Of a DNA stretch of 39,588 nucleotides, positions 1-10,292 are shown piece by piece; positions within the stretch are counted from its first letter, which is position 1; the number at the start of each line of letters is the position of its first letter. The DNA comes from Pleurotus djamor (taxonomy: Eukaryota; Basidiomycota; Agaricomycetes; Agaricales; Pleurotaceae). The stretch spans positions 1 through 39,588 of the forward strand of contig JAPEVF010000417.1 of NCBI GenBank assembly GCA_029747585.1. The letters run 5' to 3'. A program made the position numbers and the translations under genes. The notes beneath the pieces are model-generated. The model saw only the letters and a list, made by a program, of their open reading frames with translations. It ran no database searches and was not told where the DNA came from.

Positions 1-787
1 AAGGAATTTTGGTCAAGCACCGGAAGAAAGTAGCGTCGGACAGACGTTGGCCATGACGCTGAGAAGTGGTGATGTGAAAGAATTCATTCGCTCAAAGGGA
101 TCAGCCTTATATGTGTGAATAGTTATCAGCCTCGTGGTCGTTTGGAAGTGTCGAAGATGGACCCACAGTATTGAATAATGAAATTTTGAAAGCTTATTTC
201 TTGATGCGGTGATGCCCCTCCCCATACCGTCCAAGAAGCGCCTGAACCTTTTGACGCAGACTTGTCGGATATCAGCCGAGGGGTTGATTCGACGTGCTGT
301 TTCAGCGAAATAAGTATTCTCAGTACTGGTATCGAGAACTTGGTATCGAGAAGAGCCCTAACCATCTGAGGGTCTGAGCCGCATCAAGCGTCAATTGTTC
401 CAACGCCTCAACATTGCCGAGCCCGCGATCAGCGGTCGCTGCGGAGAAGGTTCGAAATTCGCAAGATGACAATGCGTCATATTGACTTCACCGCAACAGA
501 AGGAACGTATACTATTGAGAAAGGTCCTGCGTCAGTAAAAGCCTGAGGAGAAGAGAGACATACTTACTCTGGAAATGGGTTAGTGGGCTTGGTTGAAATT
601 GTTGGAACGTCTAGTCAAGTCAGCCTATTCACGAATGTACAACCGAGGAGCACATTGTTTTGACCGAAACGGCAACCGTTGCAAGGTCGAGTGACCGGGA
701 AGAGTACCTCCATTCCTCCTTACTCACGAAATAATACAAATAACCTAAACATCCCTTTTGTTATGAGCGACCCCACGACCCTATTGT
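1..787. other. Left-edge stretch, no confident gene
   Basis: This is the sequence downstream of the minus-strand fungalysin gene. On the minus strand a short open stretch around 345-475 reads like leucine-rich F-box protein debris (LEQLTLDAAQTLRWLGLFS). It cannot be joined to neighbouring open stretches with convincing splice sites, and stops lie on both sides. It could be the decayed or partial end of a gene running off the left edge. I see no RNA gene or repeat here. Confidence 0.3.
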
Positions 788-3151
788 CTAGCAATCAGAC
801 GGGATGGTCGCATCGTTGTTGTACGAAGCGGCTCTAACACCCAAACCCTTGCTAGCGAAAACCCTCCAGATCAAACACCTATTCGCACCCGCGAAGAGGT
901 TAGCGTCGGCTTGGATCCATGCGTCACGGGCTTGGACGACTGTATACAACGGAAAAATCAATCAGTATTTCGGCAGTATGAGAATAATGCGAGGGGATGC
1001 TTACAGGTAGGATTACAAGGCTGCAGCGTCAACGCAGTCAAGAATAATCTCATGAATACAACATTGCCCGCCGTTCCACTGGGGTTGGTGAACGCGGTCG
1101 TTGAGTATCCCCGTGCCGAGATAAGGGAGGCATAGACGTTATGGAGCATGTTGGCCCAGATGGTGCCGATACTGTGGACAGCGGTGTTGCCTCGGACGTT
1201 GGAGTACATCAGAGGGTTGGTCGTTCTATGTGAAAAGGGCGAGCGAATGTTAGCATGGACTTGAAGGGAAGGAAGGACGAGAGGAGGGTGCTCACGCGCT
1301 GGTAGAGTAAGGATAAGCCCGAATACCCGCTGAGGAGTAAACATACGTCCCAAGGCGATAGTCACGAACAACGCCATCCTTTTGCCACAACCAACTAGCG
1401 AAATGAAAGTACATCCATATTAGACCTGATGATCGAATGAAAGAAAAGAAAGCGCACTTGGCGAAAGCATCACTCCACCCTTCACCCATACCACCCGACT
1501 CCGTAGTCTGCAAGCATCTTCCAGTACCACCACCGGTCATTCGGTTAGTGATACCATGCGTCAACTCGTGTGCAACGATGTCGTTCTCGAAAGCACCGTC
1601 CCTTCTGGGACTGTTCTGCGTCCAGAGGTACATCCTGCAACGTCCAGATTGCCCACTAAATACAATAGTCAATCTCTGATCGCAGAAAACAGTCAAAAGA
1701 GAAGAACGTACTCAGGCGGCGTCGCAAAGTTCGCATTGTTCGTCCCCGAAGAATCCTGCACACTCATCAAAACCCTATCATTCCCGGCACCTCCTCTGCC
1801 CCAATTGTTGTTCTGGAAGTTAAACGTCCTCTCCGTGAACCCATACAAATACGCGATATCATGGATCATGTTCGTCGCATAGAAAGCGTTCGTCCGCGCG
1901 GCGTGGGGGTTCGTGCCTGCGGTGGGTTCAGTAGCGGTGTTGAATGTGTAGAGGAAGTTGAGGGAGGAAGAGGATTGCGGGGTTGTCGTTGAGGTTGAGC
2001 CGGTGTAAGCGATGACGTTGTTTCCGCTGAGGGATCAAATACTGCGCGTAAGCAAAGCTAGGTGAGTACGGTGGAAAGGATCACGAACGCAGTGGCAGTG
2101 GTCGCCGTGCCGTCGTTGTGCCATCCGTTGGGCGAAGGTGTAGTGTAAGGAGCCTGAGGGTCGGTGATATCTTCAATTCCTTCCGGGAGGAAAGACTTGT
2201 TGATGGGAAGGGCACGGTACTGGGTAATGAGACACACAAACAAGCACTGAGTCACATTGTGAAAGGAGGAACGTGGACGGACTCACAGAAGCATGGGCAA
2301 CGAAGTCCGTAACCGATACGAGTTCCCCAGTATGGGCATCAACAAAAGCCTCGTACCAAGCATCCGTCTCGTCGTTTTGAACTTGCACAACGTGTGTAAG
2401 GACGGCGCTTCCATCAGGCTTGGCGTAATATTCAAGAGCAGCAGGGTGTCCGTTGTACTTGCCCTCCAATGCGGATTCAGCAGCGGCAATGGCCTTTTCC
2501 AAAGTGAAAGAGGGGGTGGAAGCAGCCACGCGAGCTAGTGAGGGAAAATGTAACGAAATGAGAACGCGGGCTTCTGGGGGAAAAGGTGAATGATCTTACT
2601 GGGTTTGACGAAAGATGAACCAAAGGCGACGAGCTTATCGGCATTGAAAGCAACATTCGCGACAGCATTGGCGAAAGGGATGCCGTTCTAATCAGGGAAA
2701 AGAACCATGGTTAGAAACTTAGTATGAAGTAAGCGTGTATTGAAGGACCTACGTGTTTTTGCCTGACATAGCCGAAGGACTGAGATTCTTCGGTGAAGCC
2801 GGACTTGTATTCCAAAGCAGCGTCGTCAACACCGAGACGCTGACGGAGGACGGCAACGGTCTTGGACTTCAGATCGGGGAATCGCATGCCAGCCAAACCA
2901 TCGTCAACACCGGCACCGAAGGTCTATCAACATTAAAATCCCATTAGCAATACGACTTCTCACAGATAGACATCAAGACATACAGCGTATTCCGTAGGAG
3001 GGTGGTAAGTCTCCACAGTCAGACCGCGGCGGATTTCGCGAACACGGTGAGTAGCGTGCTTCACGTCAGTGTCGAAGGGGACGGCCTGAGCGAGCGAGGC
3101 ATAGGAGACGGCAAGGAAGACCGTTGTGAAGAACTTGTTGAAGGCGACCAT
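788..3151 (-). CDS. Fungalysin, secreted M36 zinc metallopeptidase
   Basis: An extracellular neutral metalloprotease of family M36 (fungalysin), made as a prepro-enzyme that digests external protein. Ten exons: 3151-2984, 2923-2753, 2687-2600, 2534-2287, 2219-2089, 2026-1712, 1655-1458, 1394-1296, 1225-1005, 939-788. They total 1791 nt and 596 aa, normal for the family. Residues 1-23 form a signal peptide. The propeptide region (about 30-250) carries FTP- and PepSY-like segments, including [20 protein letters not shown]. The catalytic zinc motif HELTH is at 403-407 with the third ligand in GEGWSD (Glu432). The C-terminus keeps the family pattern [18 protein letters not shown]. The exon 5/6 junction needs a weak GTTCGT donor at 2088, so that boundary is uncertain. 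Other junctions are standard. The ATG has no rival in frame and follows a TATA box. The gene looks intact and is not obviously linked to the chromatin genes to the right. Confidence 0.95.
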
Positions 3152-3223
3152 GGCTGCTGAGAGAACCTGGGAGAGACGATGAGGAAGTTGTCTGAAGAAC
3201 TTATTGCTCGAACTACAAGAAAC

Positions 3224-3231
3224 CTTTTATA
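3224..3231 (-). promoter_or_regulatory. TATA box of the fungalysin gene
   Basis: TATAAAAG on the minus strand lies 73 nt upstream of the fungalysin ATG, a usual distance for a regulated fungal promoter. This is inferred from sequence and position only. Confidence 0.5.
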
Positions 3232-4811
3232 GTCGAATTCGTGAGCCCGAGATCCATGGAGAGAACATATACATAAACATACCAGGCATAGAGTATTTCT
3301 CTGCTCAATTATACGCGTCTTCCGATCCGAACAGACCCCAAGCCCAAGGAACGCGTGTATCATTGGACAGGAATGGACACATTGAAGGGGAGACGACCAG
3401 TCCAAGCCCAAGCGCATGCATGTTTGAACACGTTCACGGCTAGAGAAGCATGCAACCCTTGACTTCGAGAAGCTCTGTCACAAACATCGGAGAGTGAGTT
3501 GGTTTCCATATGATGAACGGAAAGTCGATAGTGGAGGTCTAATATCGGTGCAAGAGGCAACGCGGTTGCGAGAGTACCAAGAGGATTGGCATCAAACTTT
3601 GCGGCTTTGTATTGAAAATGGAGCTATGATGAAATGCCGATAGTAACTGGAAGTAAAGTACGACTCGAAATTCAAGGATTGAGACGGGCTCAACGACTAT
3701 GGCAGAGGGCAGGTGATGGCTCGGATGATCCACAAATTCAGCCCATAGCCTAAGATGATATATAAGACTAGAAAGATATGACAAAACGCGCGACTCACAG
3801 ATAAAGAAGCCAACACAATCAAGCATCCGCACAAGGGATCCAAGTCACTGAAGATTTCCACAATGCTTGCAATGCTCAAAGGAGTACGCCATCCAGCGTT
3901 TCCGCACCCGAGCTCGAATCCGGGTCTCAATCGTGCAGCACCAAGCTGCTTTGTGCATTATGGTCACTGGAGCGATAAGAGCCTCATCAGCTAAAGACTC
4001 TGATGAACCGCATGGAAAAAGGAACATACATCGCTTCGCGAACTCCGTTTGTCTTCATGACATACGAATACCAGCATGGCGTCTCAGAGCGTATCCCAGC
4101 ATATTTCCGTCAGCGATTCGCGCCATTTTTGTGGCATGGAAGTCAGGATGAAGGAGCGAGATGGGCGTCGGGGTCGAAGTATCGGTGGGCGGACGCGTCG
4201 GAGACTCGGAGTTGTGGTCAGACAGACGCGCTCCTCCCTAAATTGTGGCTCCGCCGCTCCGAGAAACTCACAGCGCCAGTGGCACGCTTCTGCAGGTTCT
4301 CAAGTTCTAAAGTTGCAAGTAACGATTTTGAATTTCCACCATCCACTACAGAATCCCACTGCTTACTTTCTGGGTTGTTGCTCTCTAGTCAATTGACTCG
4401 CTTCATGATTCAGAAACGTGCAGAAACAACGCAGAAAGGTTTCACATTTCAATGTCGTCTTGACCTCTGATGGTATAGAAGTTGACCATGATTTACTATG
4501 GTCAACTTAGCTGCCATGAGGTCCGGACCACTCCAGGTATGTCGCTACTGTCTTCTCTTCCGCTTTTGCGCAATTTATGAAACTCGTACATGTACTAACC
4601 TAAAACAGGTAAGCACATTTATCTACGAGTCTGCCACATACTTATCGCTATGCTGGCGGGTAGCGACCCATAGTGCACCCAAGGCTACGTCACGGTAGTA
4701 CCATTCTCACTGTCAGGCTTGAGCTTGGAGTCTTGAAGCTTGACCAACCTCCCAACTCGGTGGTGGCCTAGCCCTTTCCTTCATCTCCCCCCGCATTGAG
4801 GTTGAAACAAG
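3232..4811. other. Intergenic region between fungalysin and the small membrane-protein gene
   Basis: About 1.6 kb with no recognisable coding gene. The longest open frame (plus strand, 4003-4470, 155 codons) shows no family motif and has a composition like its flanks. A well-formed intron-like segment at 4537-4608 (GTATGT donor, CTAAC branch site, ACAG acceptor) is followed at once by GTAAGC. It may belong to the 5' leader of the gene that starts at 4812. Confidence 0.4.
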
Positions 4812-5124
4812 ATGTCCCTCATCACCCTGTACATCCTTGCGCTGTGTACGTTCCTTCCATACGTCGCGGCGCATTCAGGGTTGAAGCGGAAGGGGAAGCA
4901 TTTTATCCTGATCGTCTTCGGGATAGTCGCTGGTACTTGTTCTTCTCCACTTTCCATCCTGAACACATGCCTCATTTACGTTATACGTTCTAGGCAGCAT
5001 TTTCACGCTGAGCATACTTTGCGTCTGTGCATGTCTTTGGTGTAGTCGGCGGGTACGGCGGGTGGAACGTGACAATGAAGCACCTCCGCCTCCGGTTACA
5101 ACGGTGCCAGCAAATTGGGCTTGA
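4812..5124 (+). CDS. Small signal-peptide/single-span membrane protein, 83 aa
   Basis: Two exons, 4812-4932 and 4994-5124, join in phase to 83 codons plus stop. Residues 1-20 look like a signal peptide ending in YVAA. A short basic stretch (LKRKGKH) follows, then a second hydrophobic segment of about 26 residues that ends in a cysteine-rich border (CVCACLWC) and arginines. The tail has a PPPP run. This suggests a type I membrane protein with a very short outer part and a cytosolic basic/proline tail. I do not recognise the family. The intron has a plain GTACTT donor and TTCTAG acceptor. Support is the clean hydrophobic architecture and the in-phase intron. Without transcripts it could still be chance. 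Confidence 0.5.
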
Positions 5125-5535
5125 AGCTTCGAGTAGGCTCGGAGACTGAGGTTGCGTGGGGAGGAGAGGTTGGGCAGATGAATGATCGACCTCATCAAGG
5201 TCGGCGAAGCTTGGCCGCAAATCCGTTTTGGGAGACGCGCTTTCCTTGCAGTTGCGGTGGATGAATCATGATGGGGCTGGGTTGGGGGCTACTACAGGAG
5301 ACTCGAGGGGGAGATGCACTCGATACCAAATAAACCGTCATCTTGCGAACTACTTCACAGGGGACAGTATGTATTACTATACCATAATATTCAGCGGTGT
5401 CTGCTCCAAGTCCGATGCCCAAAAAATCATTGTTATATCCAAGTTATATCCAAGAAATGTATACATGCAATACGCGGAGCAAGAAGACAAGAGCTAAGAT
5501 TACACACATGACATCATATAGAGAAGAACGAACAC
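5125..5535. other. Intergenic, nothing recognised
   Basis: A 3'-3' gap between the plus-strand membrane-protein gene and the minus-strand coiled-coil gene. No gene, hairpin terminator or repeat was seen. Confidence 0.4.
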
Positions 5536-6646
5536 CTAATCACGGCCGTTAAGCATGAACTTCTGGAAAAGCTTATTGTACTCCGTCCAGGACTCTTCCA
5601 TTTTCGCCGCATGTCGGGTCTGCATAGACGACTTTTCTGCCTCCCAAGCTACCTGCTTAGCGTCCAACTGCCGCCGGATGTCGTCACGCTCGGAAAGGAG
5701 GTACGCTTTTTCCTCCATCCAGGAAGTGCGCATAGCCTGGATTTGGTTCTTGAGGTCTTGGATTTCGTCCTTGAATTCCTTCTTCATCTGCTTGATCTCC
5801 TCCTTCAGTTCTCGTTTCTCCTGCCTGAGCTCGTCCCTGTCTTTGCGGAGGGCTTCATTCTCCTTCTCCAACCTATCGATCTTGTTGTGCAACGCAACGA
5901 CGTCGATGCCGTTACCGCTGGCGTAATCCGGCCTCCACGAACGAGAGAGTTCAATGCTCTCACCGCCGACGAGGTTGAGTCGGCGCGGCGGCAGTGAAGC
6001 TGCTACAGTAGCAGGCTGAGCAGCCTCGATGACAGAACCATTCGGCGATCCGGAAGGAGTTGTGTGAGGAATCGATTCGTCGTTGAAAGACATCGGTGAC
6101 GATGGTTCGGAAGTCGGAACCGGAGATTCAGGTGCAGACGGGGGCCCAGTGGTGAGGTCCATATCGAGTGTGCGCGAGTTTGCGTTGGACGAGGACGCCG
6201 CTACATCCCGTGGATCACGCGCACGAGCTGGGGCAGGCCTCGGTTGCGGGGGGAGGATGTTGCCCCTAGAATCGAACCGGGGAAGGATTCCACAGTCTTC
6301 TGGAATGTAAGACTGCACAAAAAAAAATTAGGACAAGTCGTCACAGTGAAAATAAAAGAGATCTCACAGATTCAGCTTCATTAGAGCTGGTTGGAGTTCT
6401 TCGAGGGAAGGGTTGGCCAGCATCAGGTGTGCTATAGTAACTTCCTATGCCAAAGGAGATGTCGGCCATGGGAGAAGCAGTGACAAGATGAACTCTGCGT
6501 CTGCGAGGTTTCTGGGGTTTTTGCGTCCGCGGAAAGAGATGGGGTGTTCGGTGCATCAGGATGCTCTGAGTTATAACTTTCTGAGGGAGTACAACATGCG
6601 TCAGCTGCGCTGCATGATAGCGAGGTTTCTCTGAGATGGCGGTCAT
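5536..6646 (-). CDS. Coiled-coil protein with proline/serine-rich N-terminal half
   Basis: Two exons, 6646-6368 and 6312-5536, give 351 aa. The start is the ATG at 6646 (MTAISEKP...), the first true ATG in the exon's open frame. The intron has GTGAGA and TGCAG ends. Residues ~1-210 are low-complexity, rich in Pro, Ser, Thr and Arg. From about 235 to 330 there is a strong coiled coil (repeats such as EKENEALRKDRDELRQEKRE and EEIKQMKKEFKDEIQDLKNQ), followed by a short C-terminal helix ending NKLFQKFMLNGRD. Such disordered-plus-coiled-coil proteins are common in agaricomycetes and usually lack a named family. A scaffold or transcription-linked role is possible but not shown. The Zn-cluster gene at the right edge has a similar low-complexity style. 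Confidence 0.7.
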
Positions 6647-8287
6647 CGATAGGTGACTCAGGTTGTCGAACAATGGTCAGGGAAAAGTTGATGATGGTAT
6701 GTTTCAAAGTTCAGTTCGATTACGCCAAGACTTGTGGGTGTTTGTTGGACCCCATTTTTCTTGTTACCCTGAGGCCTGAGCTCGTGATCGCGATTTCCCA
6801 TATTGGGTTTTGCTCCCGTCGCTCATCAGTCAGACGGCCAGACCCCCAACTTCTAGTTGTCAATCGCGGTCTGCGTTGGCCACTGTATTGTAGTGAGTAA
6901 CCATGATCTACTTTGCTTTATTCCCGTCTCATTCCGTTGCAGTACCCAAATTTTACTCGATTTGAAAATTTCATATCGTGCACTCGGTTTGCTTTAGATC
7001 TACATCCTGAGTTGCAACCCGGACGCAATCCCCGTAAAACAGCCTAGCGTGATCAGCGTGCTTAATAGGCTTGCTTTCTTCCTTCCCGGTCCCTGGAAAG
7101 CGTCGGAAATTCATGTCAAACTTCTCACCGTTTCAACCAGGTTTATCGTGATCTTCCTCCTCAAGAAATCGGTGTTCACTCAATTTATTACTCGCTCAAT
7201 AGTATGAAGGCCCCCAGCGGACAAAAATACTCGTCTTTAGAGGGTGTTCTTGATTTCGTCGGAGGCCTTGATTTCGATTTCGAGTTGGGGGTTTGGATTT
7301 CGGAGTTTTAATTTGGATTTCGGCACCAATAGATTTCGACTTCAACACGGGGAATTGAATTTCGGGCCGTGAACTTGAGACTCAGAGTCAGAGAGTTGGT
7401 TTTCGGAGCGGTAAATTTCGGACAACGAAACCATGGGAAGCGTCAAGCACGTGAGTGACTGCGTATAATAGGAGATAGGAGCGCCACTTGTCCGGCATGC
7501 GATCCGAGTTGGCAGGACTTTCCGCTACCTACCACCCGCGCAACGTTCAACACCAGCTGCTCTCTACTATACATTACTGCCTACTTCTGACACCACATCA
7601 GCCTAGAAGGCAGCAAACTTGTGAAGGAAGTACCTGTAATGGGGTTTTCTGGCGCTGCGTCGTCTGAGTGCTGAGATAAGTTAGAGCTGTCTCAACCCTT
7701 GAGAAGAGCATCACATAATCTAAGGGCGAGCAAGAAAAGGGCTGAGGGGGGATGTTGAGCTTGTGAGAGTCATTGGGAAGGAACAGAGTCTTGTAGATAC
7801 AAGAAGGTCAGGCGGCGGTACACAAGAGTCTTGATGAACTGCATAAGACGAGTTCAAGGTGAGCTTAAAGTTGGGCACGAGGAAACTGCAAACGTAAATC
7901 GTGAACTTGGAGGTACCATAGCTGCGCTTTGCTCACGGCTCGAAGTATAAACGCGAGTTATACGGGTCATCGAAATTGTCATGTACGTGACAACTACTTT
8001 ACATTCTTGTGCAGTACAAGTACCGATGAGACTCCAGCCCTTCGCAGCGACGGTGTCCTATGCAAAGCTATGTGCCTCTTCAAGCCTCTCGCACTTACAA
8101 GAATCATGCTACCTTCCCGTCGCTACAATAATACAAGATTCTTCTACTTGGCTGCGACTCGCACGTCTTTCCAATCCCTCAAGCTCAAGTTTGAAACTCC
8201 CTCCTCTCCACAAACCTAGTCTCGCCCATCCTCAGCTAATGTGTTACTCCCTCGAGGCTTGACACAGCACTAATCTCAGAACAACAT
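6647..8287. other. Intergenic region upstream of the coiled-coil gene
   Basis: About 1.6 kb with no supported gene. Between about 7250 and 7420 the motif GATTTCG/AATTTCGG recurs at least seven times at irregular spacing (for example CTTGATTTCGTCGG, TGGATTTCGGAG, TGGATTTCGGCACC). This looks like an imperfect low-complexity repeat. Open frames at 7929-8262 lack any recognisable motif and are probably chance. Confidence 0.4.
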
Positions 8288-9067
8288 TCATAAAGGTATT
8301 TCTGTCATAAAGACGATGTAGGCGCGTAGTTCAAGACAGCGACGTTGTACGTTGGCGACCATGATCGTGGCGTCTTGAAGGCTGGCCGTCAGCTTGTTGA
8401 GACGGTAATACGACTGGTGTAATTCAGAGACCATGGACGCGACCCAGTCCCTGTTGGTATCTTTCGACCCATAAAGCAGCGGGTTTTTCTCGACCGTCTG
8501 GTAGTAGACATACACGTCTTTCACCTGCGCCAGCAACTTCGCCCTAAAATCCTCAGAGACCAACCCCACGCCAGAAGCCGTCCCTCGGTCGTCCACGACA
8601 AAGTCGGAGTTCTTGGGTGTACACCACAAGATGAAGGCGGGGTCTTTCGGGTTCTTGACTTTTGCTTGCACGCAGGAGAGGTGGAAAGTGTCTGGATGAT
8701 ATAGTTGTGGCCAAAGGAAGGGGTCGTCGGGTCCGTATCTGCCATCCCTCCTCAGAATCACCTCGCGCCGGTCGTCCATAGGGACTTCGAAGAGTTTGTC
8801 TCGATTGGGGGAGGTAATAAATTGGTCTGAGCCAATTACATCGCCTACGAGGCCATCGAAAGGTTCGAGTACTAAGTAAACAGGATTTAGCCGATTAAAT
8901 GATGTTGAAGGGAGAAAAACGACATACCTTCCCTGACGGAGGAGTACATTGTCAATAGCGATGGATCATTGACAATGTCGTCGTCGAGAACTGCGAGATA
9001 ATGAGAAGGATAAGAGGGGAATAGTGAAGATTAACTGACCGGGTCGGATGCTTCGTCGTGTGATCAT
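8288..9067 (-). CDS. Hypothetical protein, 224 aa
   Basis: Three exons, 9067-9040, 8990-8928 and 8871-8288, join in phase (GTCAGT/GCAG and GTATGT/TTAG introns) to 224 aa beginning MITRRSIRPVLDDD. No family is recognised. The protein is globular in style, with aromatic and charged residues evenly mixed (VILRRDGRYGPDDPFLWPQL, FILWCTPKNSDFVVDD). It ends in a mainly helical region (LHQSYYRLNKLTASLQDATI), with no signal peptide or membrane span. The first exon codes for only nine residues, so the start is the weakest part. An upstream exon cannot be excluded. No link to the SNF2 gene is visible beyond adjacency. Confidence 0.6.
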
Positions 9068-9201
9068 GTTGGGATATCTAAGGATCGTGATTAAAACGTT
9101 TGGGAAAGGGTAGATAGATGAAGAGAACGAACCCTGGAAGGGTACGAGGAGGAAAAGGTGGGTCTTGAAGAGGGTAGAATTCGGCACACAGCACCACCAA
9201 A

Positions 9202-9262
9202 GCGCAAGTGTGGGTGCAACAATCCAGTTGCTTGAGTGCTACACCAGGTAGACAACTCGGGG
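9202..9262 (-). repeat. Inverted-repeat arm 1 (TGLLHPH element)
   Basis: Read on the minus strand, this arm carries AGCAACTGGATTGTTGCACC and nearby matches, and pairs with the plus-strand arm at 9675-9735. The shared ~38-bp core (TGGTG..AGCACTCAAGCAACT and onward) is nearly identical, with looser similarity on both sides. In this arm the matching reading frame (KATGLLHPH-like) is broken by small indels. Confidence 0.6.
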
Positions 9263-9542
9263 AAGGGGGAAGGGTGCGACGTTGAGAAGGATTTGAGTTT
9301 TCTTGAGTGGAACGTCGACGACGATGACGACGTGGGGCTGCAGGACGTGGTTGGCGATGACAAAGTCCCCTGGGCACAGGGTTTGAGATTAGATGTGATT
9401 CAAACTCCGATTCGTGATAAGATAACTTCGGTGATTCGGAGCGAGGGAAGGGAAGATTAGATGCCGAGGAGAAATCATGATTAGATAAGATGACCAGATC
9501 TCGGACCGACAAAGACCCGAGCTGTGATACGTCATCAAATCC

Positions 9543-10135
9543 ATGGATTGCTTAGTCATCCTCACGCCTCCTTCTCAGACTCCTCCTTCTCCTCCTCGTA
9601 CTCCCTCTGCTGTCCCTTGGTCCTCGCCACTCGTCCGTCTACGTCGCTCGCAAAAATCGAAGAACGTTCCCCCTTCCTCCGAGCTACCACTTGATGTGGT
9701 GCTCAAAGCAACTGGATTGTTGCACCCACATATTTCATCTCGGTGATGATATGTGTCGACTCTAGCCCTTCGATCGCTCGCCCTTCCCCCTTTTTTGAAA
9801 TCTGTCCAGCAGTAGGCGGATCAGCTCCTCATCGTCGCCCCCCTCGAAAAATGCGGTGTTCCTCATGAGTCATCTGAGCTGGGTGACGCGGATCGCCGGA
9901 AAACTGGGACGACCGGTTGCCTAGATCAGACGGATGAAATTGCTGGCTACGATGAGGAATTCGCTGAGGACTCCTTACGCTACTTAGTAGCAGAAACGCT
10001 GAAGGCTTGTGAGTTTTTACGAGCTCATTAGGTCGTCTGGAATATTTCGTACTAATAGATTGTTTTTTTTTTCAAGGTAGTATTCTACTTTCTCCCTCTG
10101 GGACGAATCGAGTCGATTCGATTGGAGTAGGTTAG
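9543..10135 (+). pseudogene. Doubtful small gene upstream of SNF2 copy 1
   Basis: Exons 9816-10008 and 10077-10135 join in phase (GTGAGT donor, TTCAAG acceptor). They give 83 open codons with protein-like composition (DEIAGYDEEFAEDSLRYLVA) ending at a TAG. An open stretch upstream (9543-9742) encodes SSELPLDVVLKATGLLHPH, but I cannot connect it in the right phase. Its GTGATG donor leaves phase 2, which leads to a stop. This may be a decayed gene, a leader peptide, or a gene whose first exon I have missed. It ends about 160 bp before the SNF2 ATG. Function unknown. Confidence 0.3.
9675..9735 (+). repeat. Inverted-repeat arm 2 (TGLLHPH element)
   Basis: This plus-strand copy contains GCTCAAAGCAACTGGATTG and TTGCACCCACA. 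It matches the reverse complement of 9202-9262. Here the frame VVLKATGLLHPH stays open. The two arms are about 410 bp apart. Confidence 0.6.
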
Positions 10136-10220
10136 CATAGCATAAAGGAGGCGGAATTCGTACCTTGTGATTACCACCCCAACGGTCTGGCTGACGGTTC
10201 CAGGCGAACTTATAATTCTG

Positions 10221-10287
10221 GTAAGTTTTTTTTCTCTTCATCCCCTCTCAAAAATCCCCCACGTTTTCTAAAGTCTACTCCTCACAG
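10221..10287 (+). promoter_or_regulatory. Probable 5'-leader intron of SNF2 copy 1
   Basis: GTAAGT donor at 10221, a pyrimidine-rich interior, and CTCACAG acceptor ending at 10287, five bases before the ATG at 10293. It suggests the messenger has a spliced untranslated leader, which supports the chosen start. Confidence 0.45.
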
Positions 10288-10292
10288 AAACG

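Noticed and set aside
3885..3940. tRNA-like T-arm (CGAATCC with flanking CCCG/CGGG)
   Set aside because: Stem and loop lengths do not fit a T-arm, and no acceptor, D or anticodon arm could be placed on either strand.
4003..4470. 155-codon open frame on the plus strand
   Set aside because: No domain, no splice context, overlapping open frames, and a composition like intergenic DNA.
7929..8262. Two overlapping open frames on the plus strand
   Set aside because: Low-information Ser/Leu-rich translations in two frames at once, with no motif.
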